From Aureimonas populi (GTDB taxonomy: Bacteria > Pseudomonadota > Alphaproteobacteria > Rhizobiales > Rhizobiaceae): a stretch of DNA of 64,000 bases. The position numbers were made by a program, and so were the translations under genes. The notes under the pieces were generated by a model. That model saw only the letters and a program-made list of their open reading frames with translations. It did not search any database and had not been told where the DNA came from. Positions 44,636-53,587 of the stretch are shown here, one piece after another; the first letter of the stretch is position 1, and every line of letters begins with the position of its first letter. The stretch is taken from positions 806,001-870,000 of the forward strand of contig NZ_CP072611.1 in NCBI RefSeq assembly GCF_017815515.1. The letters are read 5' to 3'.

Positions 44636-45501
44636 TTGAACGCACGTTGACCGGCGAGCCTCCCCTGACGCGCCTGCCGCGCGGGACCGTCGACACGCAG
44701 ATGCACATGTATCTGCCGGGCTTCGAGGCCGAACCGGGCGGCCCCCCCTTGCCCGGCGGCGACCTTCCGGGCCCCGAGGCCTATCGGAAGGTCATGGACT
44801 GGCTCGGCATCGACCAAGTGGTCATCACGCAGGGCAACGCCCACCAGCGCAACAACGCCAACCTCATTGCCTGCCTTGAGGCGATGGGAGACATCGCCCG
44901 CGGCGTCGCCGTGATCGGGCCCGACACCGACACCGCACGGATGCGCTCCCTGACGGACGAGGGGGTCGTCGGCGCCCGCATCATGGACCTTCCCGGTGGC
45001 GCGGTCGGCCTTGCGGATCTGGAAGCCGTCGATCGGCTCGCCGCCGATCACGGTTGGATGCTCGCCCTCCAGTTCGACGGCTCGAGCATTCTCGATCACG
45101 AAAGCCGCCTCGCCTCCCTGCGCTCGCGCTGGGTGCTCGATCATCACGGCAAGTTCTTCGGCGGAGCCACGCCGGACGGGCCCCAGATCGCCGCGGTGCG
45201 GCGGCTGATGGACACCGGCCGATGCTGGTTCAAGTTCGCCGGCGTCTACGAGTCCAGCCGCTCGGGCGCTCCGCACTATGAAGACGTCGCGGCCGTTGCA
45301 CGGACTCTGGCCTCCCATGCGCCCGAGCGCATCGTATGGGGCACCAACTGGCCGCACAACCTGGCCAAGACCACCGAGGACTATCCCGACGACAGGGCGC
45401 TGACCGACACCGTCCTGAGCTGGTTCCCGGACGAGGAAGGCCGCCGAAGGGCCCTCGTCGACAATCCACGGGAACTCTTCGGCTTCCCGCCCATCCGCTG
45501 A
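44632..45501 (+). CDS. gli: D-galactarolactone isomerase (amidohydrolase superfamily, COG3618)
   Basis: This 289-residue TIM-barrel protein should convert D-galactaro-1,5-lactone to the 1,4-lactone. It is related to the lactonase LigI. The usual N-terminal metal-binding HxH reads Q-M-H here (VDTQMHMYLPG), in keeping with a metal-independent enzyme. RIMDLPGGAVG, WFKFAGVYESS and VWGTNWPHN are the other strand ends. The start overlaps the gci stop by four bases. Gene order udh / kdgD-gci-gli mirrors the known Agrobacterium pathway set. Confidence 0.88.
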   Translation: MIERTLTGEPPLTRLPRGTVDTQMHMYLPGFEAEPGGPPLPGGDLPGPEAYRKVMDWLGIDQVVITQGNAHQRNNANLIACLEAMGDIARGVAVIGPDTDTARMRSLTDEGVVGARIMDLPGGAVGLADLEAVDRLAADHGWMLALQFDGSSILDHESRLASLRSRWVLDHHGKFFGGATPDGPQIAAVRRLMDTGRCWFKFAGVYESSRSGAPHYEDVAAVARTLASHAPERIVWGTNWPHNLAKTTEDYPDDRALTDTVLSWFPDEEGRRRALVDNPRELFGFPPIR

Positions 45502-45526
45502 CCCAGACGTTGTGAAAGACCTGCCC

Positions 45527-46675
45527 ATGATCATCACCGACGTGAGCGTCAGGACATTCCTGACGAAGACGCGCCGCCACGCCGACAGCGCCGGCCATGC
45601 ACATCCCGGTCCCGAGCATCAGGTCCCGCTGTCGATCCTGACCGTCCGCAGCGAGGACGGGCACGAGGGGCACTGCTTCTCGCCTCCAGAGATCGTGCGC
45701 CCGCATCTGATCGAAAAATTCGTGAAGAAGGTGCTGATCGGCGAGGACGCCCGGGACCGCGAACGGCTCTGGCACGACCTCGCCCACTGGCAGCGCGGAA
45801 GCGCGGCGCAGCTCACCGACCGGACACTGGCGATCGTCGACTGCGCCCTCTGGGATCTTGCCGGCCGGACCCTGAACCAGCCGGTGCACAAGCTGATCGG
45901 CGCCTATCGCGACAAGGTCCGGGCCTACGGCTCCATCATGTGCGGTGACGAAATCCAGGGCGGGCTCGCCACGCCCGCGGACTACGGGCGTTTCGCCGAA
46001 AAGCTCGTCGCGCGCGGCTACAAGGGCATCAAGCTGCACACCTGGATGCCGCCGGTCTCCTGGGCGCCGGACGTGAAAATGGACATAAAGGCCTGCGCGG
46101 CCGTTCGCGAGGCGGTCGGGCCCGACATCCACCTCATGATCGACGCCTTCCACTGGTACTCGCGCGTCGATGCGCTGGAGCTCGGCCGGGGCCTGGAGAA
46201 GCTCGGCTTCGACTGGATCGAGGAGCCGATGGACGAGCAGTCCATCTCCTCCTATGCCTGGCTTGCCGAGAACCTCGACATTCCGGTCGTCGGCCCGGAG
46301 AGTGCCGCGGGCAAGTTCTGGAACCGCGCCGAGTGGATCAAGCAGGGCGCCTGCGACATCCTTCGCACGGGGGTCCACGATGTCGGCGGCATCACCCCGG
46401 CGCTCAAGACCATGCGCCTCTCCGAGGCCTTCGGAATGGATTGCGAGGTTCACGGCAACGGCGCGCCCAACCTGGTCGTGACCGCCACGTCGAAGAACTG
46501 CCGTTGGTACGAGCGGGGACTGCTGCACCCGTTCCTCGAGTATGACGACGGATTCGACTATCTGAAGTCCCTTTCCGACCCGATGGACGAGGACGGCTAT
46601 GTCCATGTGCCGGACCGGCCGGGCCTCGGCGAGGACATCGACTTCGACTTCATCGAGAACAACCGGGTCGCCTGA
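45527..46675 (+). CDS. Mandelate racemase/muconate lactonizing enzyme family protein, probable sugar-acid dehydratase
   Basis: This 382-residue enolase-superfamily enzyme has metal ligands in LMIDAFH, WIEEPMDEQ and VVGPES. Where a KxK pair often stands, the sequence reads K-L-H (GIKLHTW). A C-terminal EVHGNGAPN supplies a possible general acid. It is distinct from gci and probably dehydrates another aldonate or aldarate that enters the same pathway. An in-frame GTG at 45512 would add five residues. The ATG at 45527 begins MIITDVSV, the normal family start. It is 25 nt after gli and ends the operon before a strong terminator. Confidence 0.87.
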   Translation: MIITDVSVRTFLTKTRRHADSAGHAHPGPEHQVPLSILTVRSEDGHEGHCFSPPEIVRPHLIEKFVKKVLIGEDARDRERLWHDLAHWQRGSAAQLTDRTLAIVDCALWDLAGRTLNQPVHKLIGAYRDKVRAYGSIMCGDEIQGGLATPADYGRFAEKLVARGYKGIKLHTWMPPVSWAPDVKMDIKACAAVREAVGPDIHLMIDAFHWYSRVDALELGRGLEKLGFDWIEEPMDEQSISSYAWLAENLDIPVVGPESAAGKFWNRAEWIKQGACDILRTGVHDVGGITPALKTMRLSEAFGMDCEVHGNGAPNLVVTATSKNCRWYERGLLHPFLEYDDGFDYLKSLSDPMDEDGYVHVPDRPGLGEDIDFDFIENNRVA

Positions 46676-46697
46676 GGGTCCAACGCCCTGCATGTCG

Positions 46698-46731
46698 AGA
46701 TGGCCGCCCGGAAGAACCGGGGCGGCCATCT
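46698..46731. terminator. Strong bidirectional terminator
   Basis: A stem of about 13 bp (46698-46711 with 46718-46731, one bulged C, AAGAA loop) lies in the 79-nt gap between the dehydratase stop and the convergent ABC operon. TTCGTT follows on the plus side. Confidence 0.65.
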
Positions 46732-46754
46732 TCGTTCCCGGTTTTCAAGCGGGT

Positions 46755-47513
46755 TCAGGCGACACGGTCGTACTCCAGGCTCGCCTCGATCAACTGGCGC
46801 GCGTAAGGGTGCGTCGCCCCGTTCGAAACGAGCTTGGAGCGATCGAGGATCTCAAGCACCTCGCCCCGCTCCATCACCGCCAGCCGGTCGCACATGTGGT
46901 CGACCACCGCGAGATCGTGGCTGACGAGGATGTAGGTGAGGTTCCGGCGCGCCTTCAGCTCGGAGAGAAGATTCAGGATCTCCGCCTGCACCGAGACGTC
47001 GAGCGCGGAGGTCGGCTCGTCGAGGAGGAGCACATCCGGCTCGAGGATGAGCGCACGGGCGATTGCGACGCGCTGGCGCTGGCCACCGGAAAGTTCGTGC
47101 GGATAGCGGTCGAGGAACTCCGCCGGCAATCCGACCTCGGTGATGGCCCGCTCGGCCCGCGCCTCCTGCCGGTCGAGCCCGTGGATGCGCAGCGGCTCCA
47201 TCAGCACAGTACGGACGGACTGGCGTGGATGGAGCGAGCCGTACGGGTCCTGGAAGACCATTTGCAACATGCGGCAGCGTTCCACCGTCGGGATTTCACG
47301 AACGTTGCGGCCGCCGATCGCGACCTCACCGGTCCACTGGCGCATCAGCAGCGACAGGCATCGCAGGATCGACGACTTGCCCGATCCCGACTCACCGACG
47401 AGCCCGAAGCATTCCCCCGCCGCGACCGTGAAGGAGATGTCCTTCAGGATGCGGACGGCGCGAGCGCCCTCTCCAAGGCTGATCGTCAGTCCACGAACGG
47501 CGACCTCCTTCAT
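46755..47513 (-). CDS. ABC transporter ATP-binding protein, DppF type
   Basis: This 252-residue ATPase has GESGSGKSS (Walker A), VFQDPYGSLHP, LSGGQRQRVAIARAL and VLLLDEPTSALD. The cysteine-containing C-terminal extension of DppF/OppF is short here, ending EASLEYDRVA. The ATG at 47513 overlaps the previous stop (ATGA). It is the last gene of the importer operon that converges on the hexuronate genes. Confidence 0.91.
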   Translation of the reverse strand: MKEVAVRGLTISLGEGARAVRILKDISFTVAAGECFGLVGESGSGKSSILRCLSLLMRQWTGEVAIGGRNVREIPTVERCRMLQMVFQDPYGSLHPRQSVRTVLMEPLRIHGLDRQEARAERAITEVGLPAEFLDRYPHELSGGQRQRVAIARALILEPDVLLLDEPTSALDVSVQAEILNLLSELKARRNLTYILVSHDLAVVDHMCDRLAVMERGEVLEILDRSKLVSNGATHPYARQLIEASLEYDRVA

Positions 47514-48358
47514 GCCCGCATCTCCTCCAGCGGCCGCTTCCATTCGGGGCGGCGTTCCAGAACCTTCAGAGGCTCACGGTTGCCGCCGATGCGCGGCTGG
47601 GCCGCCAGAAGGCCGCGCGTATACGGATGCTCGGCCTCGCCGAGCCTGGAAGCCGGCAGGCTCTCGACGACCTGGCCGGCATACATGATCAGGACGCGGT
47701 CGCAGAAATTGCGCACGAGATTGAGATCGTGGCTGATCATGATGAGCCCGATGCCGCGCTCGCGCACCAACTCATCCAGGATACCGAGCACTTGCAGGCG
47801 GACGGTGATGTCGAGCGCCGAGGTCGGCTCGTCGGCGATGACGACGCCCGGCTCGGACATCAGCATCATTGCGATCATGACACGCTGGCCCATGCCGCCC
47901 GAGACCTCATGCGGATAGAGAGCATAGACCCGCTCGGGGTCGCGGATATGCACCGCCCCCAGCATGGCGAGCGCCTTCGCCTTCGCTTCCTTGCGCGACG
48001 AGCGGAAATGAACCTGGAAGGCCTCGGCCACCTGGTCGCCGACACGACGGATGGGGTTCAGCGAGAATTTCGGGTCCTGCAGGATCATCGACATGCGGCG
48101 GCCGCGAACCCGCAGCATCTCGCGCTCGGAAAACTTCAGAAGGTCGAGTTCCTGCAACTGGAGCCGGTCCGCCGTCACCTCCGCGCTCGGCAGAAGGCGC
48201 AGGAGTGCGCGTCCGACGGTCGACTTACCGGAGCCGGACTCGCCGACGATGCCGAGCCGCTCGCGCCCGAGCGCGAACGAGACGTTGCGCACCGCCGGCG
48301 CGTCGCTTCCCCGGTAGCGCACGGAGAGATTGGCGACGTCGAGGATCGTGTCGCTCAT
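47510..48358 (-). CDS. ABC transporter ATP-binding protein, DppD type
   Basis: This 282-residue ATPase has GESGSGKST (Walker A), ILQDPKFSLNP, VSGGMGQRVMIAMML and VVIADEPTSALD. The signature VSGGM departs slightly from LSGGQ but stays within DppD variation. The start lies four bases after the permease stop. The LERRPEWKRPLEEMRA tail replaces the cysteine-rich extension found in the 21.4 kb paralogue. Confidence 0.91.
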   Translation of the reverse strand: MSDTILDVANLSVRYRGSDAPAVRNVSFALGRERLGIVGESGSGKSTVGRALLRLLPSAEVTADRLQLQELDLLKFSEREMLRVRGRRMSMILQDPKFSLNPIRRVGDQVAEAFQVHFRSSRKEAKAKALAMLGAVHIRDPERVYALYPHEVSGGMGQRVMIAMMLMSEPGVVIADEPTSALDITVRLQVLGILDELVRERGIGLIMISHDLNLVRNFCDRVLIMYAGQVVESLPASRLGEAEHPYTRGLLAAQPRIGGNREPLKVLERRPEWKRPLEEMRA

Positions 48359-48362
48359 CGGC

Positions 48363-49262
48363 TTATCTCCGGTTCATCTGCTTGGGGTCGAGCGCATCGC
48401 GCAAACCGTCGCCGACGAGGTTGAAGGCAAGGCTCACCATGAGGATCGCAAGGCCGGGAAAAGTGACCAGCCACCAGGAATCGATCATGTAGCGCCGCCC
48501 AGTCGCGATCATCGCGCCCCATTCCGGCAGGGGCGGCTGCGCGCCCAGGCCCAGGAAGCCAAGCCCGGCCGCCGTCAGGATCACCGTCGCCATGTTCAGC
48601 GTCAGGCGGATGATCACCGAGGGAAGGCACATCGGCACGATGCTCTTGGCGATGATGCGCAGGGGCGAGGCGCCCTGAAGACGCGCCGCCGCAACATAGT
48701 CGGCGGAGCGGAAGGTCAGCGTCTCCGCGCGCGCCAGCCGCGCGATGGGCGGCCAGGACGTGAGCGCGATGGCGATGATCGCGTTGTTCAGGCTGGGGCC
48801 GAGCGCGGCCACGAAGGCCAGCGCCAGGATGAGGCCGGGGAAACTCAGAAAGATGTCGGTGACGCGCATCATCACCGTATCGACGAGGCCGCCGAAGTAA
48901 CCGGCGGTGGTGCCGACGATCAGACCGATGGGGCCGACCACCGCCGTGACGAGGGTGATGATGGTGAGCGTGATGCGCGTGCCGTAGACGAGGCGGCTGT
49001 AGATGTCGCGGCCCAGTTCGTCCGTTCCGAAGAAGTTCGCCGCGCCAGGCGCCGCCAGCGTGTTCGCGAGGTTCTGCGCATAGGGGTCGTGCGTGGCAAG
49101 AAGCGGCGCGAAGAGTGCGATAACCAGCAGAAGGCCGATCACGACAAGGCCGAAGCACGAGATCGGCTTGCCCAGAAGGAAGACGAGGATGTTTCGCAGG
49201 CTGTGCAGGGCAGGGTAGCGCCGCCGGCTCGCTGTGGACATGGTCAGGGTTTCCACGGTCAT
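48363..49262 (-). CDS. ABC transporter permease, DppC type
   Basis: This 299-residue permease has an arginine-rich N-terminal arm (residues 1-25), first helix CFGLVVIGLLLVIALFAPLLA, NFFGTDELGRDIYSRLVYGTR and the coupling loop AARLQGASPLRIIAKSIVPM. The ATG at 49262 overlaps the DppB stop (ATGA). It is the partner of the next-upstream permease. Confidence 0.92.
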   Translation of the reverse strand: MTVETLTMSTASRRRYPALHSLRNILVFLLGKPISCFGLVVIGLLLVIALFAPLLATHDPYAQNLANTLAAPGAANFFGTDELGRDIYSRLVYGTRITLTIITLVTAVVGPIGLIVGTTAGYFGGLVDTVMMRVTDIFLSFPGLILALAFVAALGPSLNNAIIAIALTSWPPIARLARAETLTFRSADYVAAARLQGASPLRIIAKSIVPMCLPSVIIRLTLNMATVILTAAGLGFLGLGAQPPLPEWGAMIATGRRYMIDSWWLVTFPGLAILMVSLAFNLVGDGLRDALDPKQMNRR

Positions 49263-50278
49263 CGCGTCCTCGGGTCGAAGATTCGGTAGAGCGCGTCGGA
49301 GACGAGGTTCAGCGTGATGAAGATGACCCCGATGATCAGAACGCAGGTCATCACCGCGCTCATGTCGCCGATGAGGAGGTTGTTGGTCAGGTACTGGCCG
49401 AAGCCCGGCCAGGCGAACACGGTCTCGATCAGGACCGCGCCTTCGAGCAGCGAGCCGTAGGCGAGCGCGACGATCGTGACGAGCTGCACGCGGATGTTGA
49501 CGAAGGCGTGCTTCCAGATGGTCTGGCGGGCCGATAGCCCCTTCACCCGCGCGGTGGTGACGTATTCCTGCCCGATCTGGTCGAGCATGAAAGAGCGCGT
49601 CATGCGAGTGATGTAGGCGGCCGAGGAGTAGCCGAGGATCGAGGCCGGCAGCACGAGATGATTGAGCGCGTCGCGGAAGACCTCCCAGTCGCGCGCGAGC
49701 GCCGCGTCGATGAGGAGGAAACCGGTCCGCTCGTCGACGAGGCCGATATAGTAGTCGCTCATCCTGCCGCCGCCGCCGACCCATCCCAGATGAGCGTAGA
49801 GAACGAGCAGCCCGATCATGCCGGTCCAGAAGATCGGCATGGAGTGGCCGAGCAGACTGAAGATGCGGATGACCTGGTCGAGCAGCTTGTCGCGATTGAC
49901 GGCCGCGATCACGCCGAGGGGAATGCCGAGCCCGGCGCCGAACAGGATCGCAAAAGTAGCAAGCTCGATCGTGGCCGGCAGAACGTAGAGGATATCCTCG
50001 ATCACCGGACGCCCCGTGCGGATCGACGTTCCGAAATCGCCCGTCAGGACGTCCCCTACATAGAGGAAGAACTGCTCGTAGAGCGGGCGGTCGAGGCCGA
50101 GTTGGAGGTAGACGCGCTGATAGGTATCGCGGGTCGCCTCCTCCCCCACGATCGCGCGGACCGGGTCAGCCGGCATCATCCGGCCGATCACGAAGGTGAG
50201 GACGAGCAGCCCGAGAAGCGTGATCGCGATGGCGACGGCCTGGCGAGACAGGCCGGGAAGGCGGAGATTCTGGATCAT
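49259..50278 (-). CDS. ABC transporter permease, DppB type
   Basis: This 339-residue permease begins with a helix at VAIAITLLGLLVLTFVIGRM and the DppB mark MPADPVRAIVGEEA. The larger periplasmic insertion (HLGWVGGGGRMSDYYIGLVDER) makes it longer than its paralogues. The coupling loop is TARVKGLSARQTIWKHAFVN. No clear ribosome site precedes the ATG at 50278. It lies 65 nt after the binding-protein gene. Confidence 0.9.
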   Translation of the reverse strand: MIQNLRLPGLSRQAVAIAITLLGLLVLTFVIGRMMPADPVRAIVGEEATRDTYQRVYLQLGLDRPLYEQFFLYVGDVLTGDFGTSIRTGRPVIEDILYVLPATIELATFAILFGAGLGIPLGVIAAVNRDKLLDQVIRIFSLLGHSMPIFWTGMIGLLVLYAHLGWVGGGGRMSDYYIGLVDERTGFLLIDAALARDWEVFRDALNHLVLPASILGYSSAAYITRMTRSFMLDQIGQEYVTTARVKGLSARQTIWKHAFVNIRVQLVTIVALAYGSLLEGAVLIETVFAWPGFGQYLTNNLLIGDMSAVMTCVLIIGVIFITLNLVSDALYRIFDPRTR

Positions 50279-50343
50279 CGGGGAGGACGCCTTGGGTGAT
50301 GGAAAGCTGCCTCAGCCATGGGGCGGCCGACGCGAGGCGGACG

Positions 50344-51972
50344 TCAGCGCTCCTTGCCCACGCGTCCGAGATCGGTCGACCAGGACGGGTTGACGACTAG
50401 GCCGGTTATGTCGGCTCGCGCGGCCACCGAGGTGATGACCTCCGAGAAGGGCTGGATCGAGGGGACGACCTCCTCGAGCCGGTTCTGAATCGCCGCATAG
50501 AGATCGACCTGGCGCTCCGGGTCGGTCTCGACCACGGCCTCGTCGATCATGCGGTTGAGTTCCTCGTCGTAGAACGAGGTGCGCCAGCCCTGGAAGTTCG
50601 TGAGCTGTGCTTCGTCCGAATTGTCCGGGTTGTAGAGGAGCGCGCGAAGGTTCGAGTCCGGGTGCGGGTTCTGCCCCCCGCCGCCGCGACCGACCACGAG
50701 CTCGAAATTGCGTTCGCGCATCGCGCCATAGACCTGGTCGCCCGAGCCGGTCACGACGCTCGCTCGAATGCCTCCCTGTGCGAGGCTCGACTGGATCGCG
50801 GTCGCGAGATTGAGGAAAGGCTCGTCGGCGACCGCCCGGAGGGTGACGGAGAAGCCGTCCGGATAGCCGGCCTCGGCGAGCAGCCCCTTTGCCTTTTTGG
50901 GGTCGAATGCATAACCGGGGTCCGGTAGAAGCCCGAGGAAGCCGGAGTTGATCGGCCGCTGATGGGTCCGGCCGAAATAGGGCAGGATCGCCGCGTTCAG
51001 ACCTTCGTAGTCGATGAGATGACGCAGGGCCTCCCGCACCTGCGCCTTGGCGAAGCGCTCGTCCTTCATGGACACGGCGAGATAGTAGAAGCCGGTCGAG
51101 GGCACGGACTCGACGCGCACCTCGTCGTTGGCCTCGAGCGCGCTCAAATCCGCCGGCGACAGTTGGAACGCGATATCGAGATCGCCCCTTTCCAGCATCA
51201 GGCGCTGGCTCTGCGATTCGGGAATGTGCCGCCAGATGATGCGCTGCATCAGGGGCGCCTCGCCCCAATAGTTCTCGTTCGCGGTCAGGATCACCCGCTC
51301 GTTGGAACGCCAGTCCTGCATGGTGTAGGCGCCGGAGCCTGCGGAGTTCAGGGCCAGCCAGGCCGAGCCGAGATCGTTTCCCGACGCGTTCTCCTCGACA
51401 AGCGCGCGGTCGAGGACGGAGCCTGGCCCGACAATGCCGAGAGTGGCCACGATGATCTGCGGATCGACAGGGCGCGGCAGCGTCACGACCACGGTGCGCT
51501 CGTCCGGCGCGGAAAAGCTCGCCTCTGCGTTCTCCGCAGTAAAGCCATGTGTCTTGAGGAACGAGGATTGGGCCATATTGAGCGCCATCAGGCGCTTCAG
51601 AGACCACACGACGTCGTCGGAGGTCACCGGGTTGCCGGAGGCGAACAGAGCTCCCTCGCGCAGGTGGAACGTGATCGACATGCCGTCCTCGGCGATGTCC
51701 CAGCTCTCCGCGAGGTTCGGCCGCGCTTGCGAGCGCTCCACCGGATCGAGCGCGACAAGACCGTCATAGACGTTCGCCAGCACCTGGACCGTTTCCCGTC
51801 CGGTGATCGCATGCGGATCGAGCGTGAGCACGTTGGTCATGCTGAACCCGACGACCAACTGATTGGGGGGCGTCTGCGCGAAGGCCGGACCAGACAGGAC
51901 GGCCGCCCAGGCCATAAACGCGCCTGCAAGCCCGAAAGCCCGCGCCGAGCGAAGAAGCGAGTCGTATTTCAT
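50344..51972 (-). CDS. ABC transporter substrate-binding protein, family 5, Sec-exported
   Basis: This 542-residue periplasmic receptor has a signal peptide at residues 1-33 (RAFGLAGAFMAWAAVLSG, cut after AFA). NQLVVGFSMTNVLTLDPHAITG and ESWDIAEDGMSITFHLREGALFASG are family 5 landmarks. GGAGG lies seven bases before the ATG at 51972, which favours it over the ATG at 51978. It heads the importer operon. Given the adjacent hexuronate genes, it probably binds uronides, oligouronides or aldarates rather than peptides. That is inferred from context. Confidence 0.89.
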   Translation of the reverse strand: MKYDSLLRSARAFGLAGAFMAWAAVLSGPAFAQTPPNQLVVGFSMTNVLTLDPHAITGRETVQVLANVYDGLVALDPVERSQARPNLAESWDIAEDGMSITFHLREGALFASGNPVTSDDVVWSLKRLMALNMAQSSFLKTHGFTAENAEASFSAPDERTVVVTLPRPVDPQIIVATLGIVGPGSVLDRALVEENASGNDLGSAWLALNSAGSGAYTMQDWRSNERVILTANENYWGEAPLMQRIIWRHIPESQSQRLMLERGDLDIAFQLSPADLSALEANDEVRVESVPSTGFYYLAVSMKDERFAKAQVREALRHLIDYEGLNAAILPYFGRTHQRPINSGFLGLLPDPGYAFDPKKAKGLLAEAGYPDGFSVTLRAVADEPFLNLATAIQSSLAQGGIRASVVTGSGDQVYGAMRERNFELVVGRGGGGQNPHPDSNLRALLYNPDNSDEAQLTNFQGWRTSFYDEELNRMIDEAVVETDPERQVDLYAAIQNRLEEVVPSIQPFSEVITSVAARADITGLVVNPSWSTDLGRVGKER

Positions 51973-51987
51973 AGCCATGCCTCCCAC

Positions 51988-52020
51988 ATGTCTAATGCCA
52001 TTCGCCAACCTGTCAGACAT
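51988..52020. promoter_or_regulatory. Candidate operator upstream of the hexuronate-linked importer
   Basis: ATGTCT (51988-51993) and AGACAT (52015-52020) form an inverted pair 15-50 nt upstream of the binding-protein start. The second lies inside TGTC-A-GACA (52011-52019), an odd palindrome. A minus-strand TTGACC stands just beyond at about 52036-52031. Confidence 0.4.
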
Positions 52021-52103
52021 ATTTGCGAAGGTCAATCCTTCATGCCTGAATGTCCAGCGGGCTGCGGCTCCCTCACGGGGCGAACTCGCCAGAAATCGCG
52101 CTC

Positions 52104-52286
52104 TCAGCCGGTCAGACCAGCCTTCCCGGGATCACAAAGCCCGACGGCCCGGAGCTTGATGCACTTCTCGTGCAGGTCCTCTGACCAGTTGAGGAGGAAG
52201 GCGGCCGGCAGGACGCAGGGCGGCATGACCCTCGCGATCAGATGGAGTACCTCCCCCTTGCCGACATTGGCCCAAGCCAGGCTCAT
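52104..52286 (-). pseudogene. Possible remnant of a degraded gene
   Basis: A 60-residue frame (ATG at 52286) reads like the C-terminus of a normal protein (ANVGKGEVLHLIARVMPP, LLNWSEDLHEKCIKL) and has the GC-rich third positions of real genes here. Upstream, another minus-strand frame reads RSFVLCDYGTKDGDAFSVSEIS near 52380-52440. The two may be pieces of one gene broken by frameshifts. No ribosome site or known domain was found. Confidence 0.3.
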
Positions 52287-52744
52287 GCCGGGGGCGGCCG
52301 CTGATCGCCGCTGATCCCGCCGAAGGTTTCGCGAGCGCGCCCGCTCGCAAGCGCAGGGCCAAGGCCCCGCTTGGTGCCGACGAAATCTCCGAGACGCTGA
52401 ACGCATCTCCATCCTTCGTGCCGTAATCGCAAAGGACGAACGACCGGCGATGGTCGGAGCGACCACGCTCATTCGCGATCTGGCGCAAACTCGATGCGAA
52501 GCGCTGTGTCGGGCGGCCGGCGGAACCGGCAACGCACCATCGTTCGATCGGCACCGGCGATCCGGAGGGGCCTCGCCCAGACGAATCCGCCACGGCCGAT
52601 GCGCGGCGGTTTCACGCCGGCGACAAGGCCTTCCCTTTTTCAAGGAAGGCCCGAAGCACCGCCCTGTTCGGCATCTGCCGGCCCGTTGGATACTCAGGCG
52701 ACGTCAGAATCGATCGATATGCGCCAGATCGAACCGGTCGGCCA
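52287..52744. other. Intergenic region without an intact gene
   Basis: This 458-nt stretch lies between the possible gene remnant and the MipA stop. Apart from the frame fragment mentioned for the remnant, I see no coding signal, clear promoter or hairpin followed by T residues. It may be decayed coding sequence. Confidence 0.35.
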
Positions 52745-53587
52745 TCAGAACTTGTACCCGAGAAAGAGCGAGGCGGAGGGCTGGAGGTCGTCTTCGACGA
52801 TCGGGCTGTCGGCGGCGTCGCCCGTCAGGAAGCCGACGCCCACCTCGCCGCGGACGAGCCAGTTCTCGTTGAAGAGGTACGTCGCCGATGTGGATATGTC
52901 GACGCGCTTCAGTCCGGCTTCGGCCTGATATTCGGGCAGGCCGGACGCCGCCGCCTGGATGGCGTCCACGCCGAAATAGGCCTGCATGTGATTGTCGTCC
53001 GCGATCGTCGCCTCGGCCTTGGCGCCGAGAATGAGCCGCTGGCTGACAGGCGCCGTGAGCGAGAGGCCGGTCTTGCCCAGAAGGCTTTCGCTGCCGCCGA
53101 TCGTCTGTTCGATCGTCGCATAGGCTTCCAGGGGGCCGAATTCGTAGGCCGCCCGGCCGCCGAGGGTCGCCGCGAAGTCGATGTCGCCGAGGCCCCGGAG
53201 CCTGTCGTGGTCGTCCTCGTTCCGCCCCGATTCATAGCCGACGAGAGCGGATACGGAGAAGCCTTCATACCGGAAGGCGGTGATCTCGAGGCCCGTGGGA
53301 TCGATCTTCAGCCAGTCGTCGTAGGTGAACAGGAAGAAGGGGATGGGACTGACCTCCAGGTCGTCGCTTCCCTCGTATTCCGGCCTGTAGCGCGCGCCGG
53401 CGCCGATGACGAGCGTCCAGTTCCGGAAGGTCTCGGCCTGCTGAACCTCGTAAGACGGCACCTCGAAGGGCGGCTCGGCATATGTCACGTCGGCGGCTGC
53501 CGCCCGGATTGTCGTGGCCGCCAGGCCGGCCGCAACCAGGATTGCCGCATTCGCAGGATGACCGGTGCTACGCGAAAAAAGGAACAT
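52745..53587 (-). CDS. MipA/OmpV-family outer-membrane protein
   Basis: This 280-residue beta-barrel protein has an N-terminal signal (residues 1-32, AAGLAATTIRAAAA). The mature part has WTLVIGAGARYRPEYEGSDD and IPFFLFTYDDWLKID, typical of MipA/OmpV, alternating barrel strands, and a terminal aromatic residue (FLGYKF) for barrel insertion. CGGAG precedes the ATG. It is divergent from an RND efflux pump operon with its two-component system, an association seen elsewhere for this family. Its role could be envelope remodelling or solute passage; no function is proven by the sequence. Confidence 0.87.
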   Translation of the reverse strand: MFLFSRSTGHPANAAILVAAGLAATTIRAAAADVTYAEPPFEVPSYEVQQAETFRNWTLVIGAGARYRPEYEGSDDLEVSPIPFFLFTYDDWLKIDPTGLEITAFRYEGFSVSALVGYESGRNEDDHDRLRGLGDIDFAATLGGRAAYEFGPLEAYATIEQTIGGSESLLGKTGLSLTAPVSQRLILGAKAEATIADDNHMQAYFGVDAIQAAASGLPEYQAEAGLKRVDISTSATYLFNENWLVRGEVGVGFLTGDAADSPIVEDDLQPSASLFLGYKF

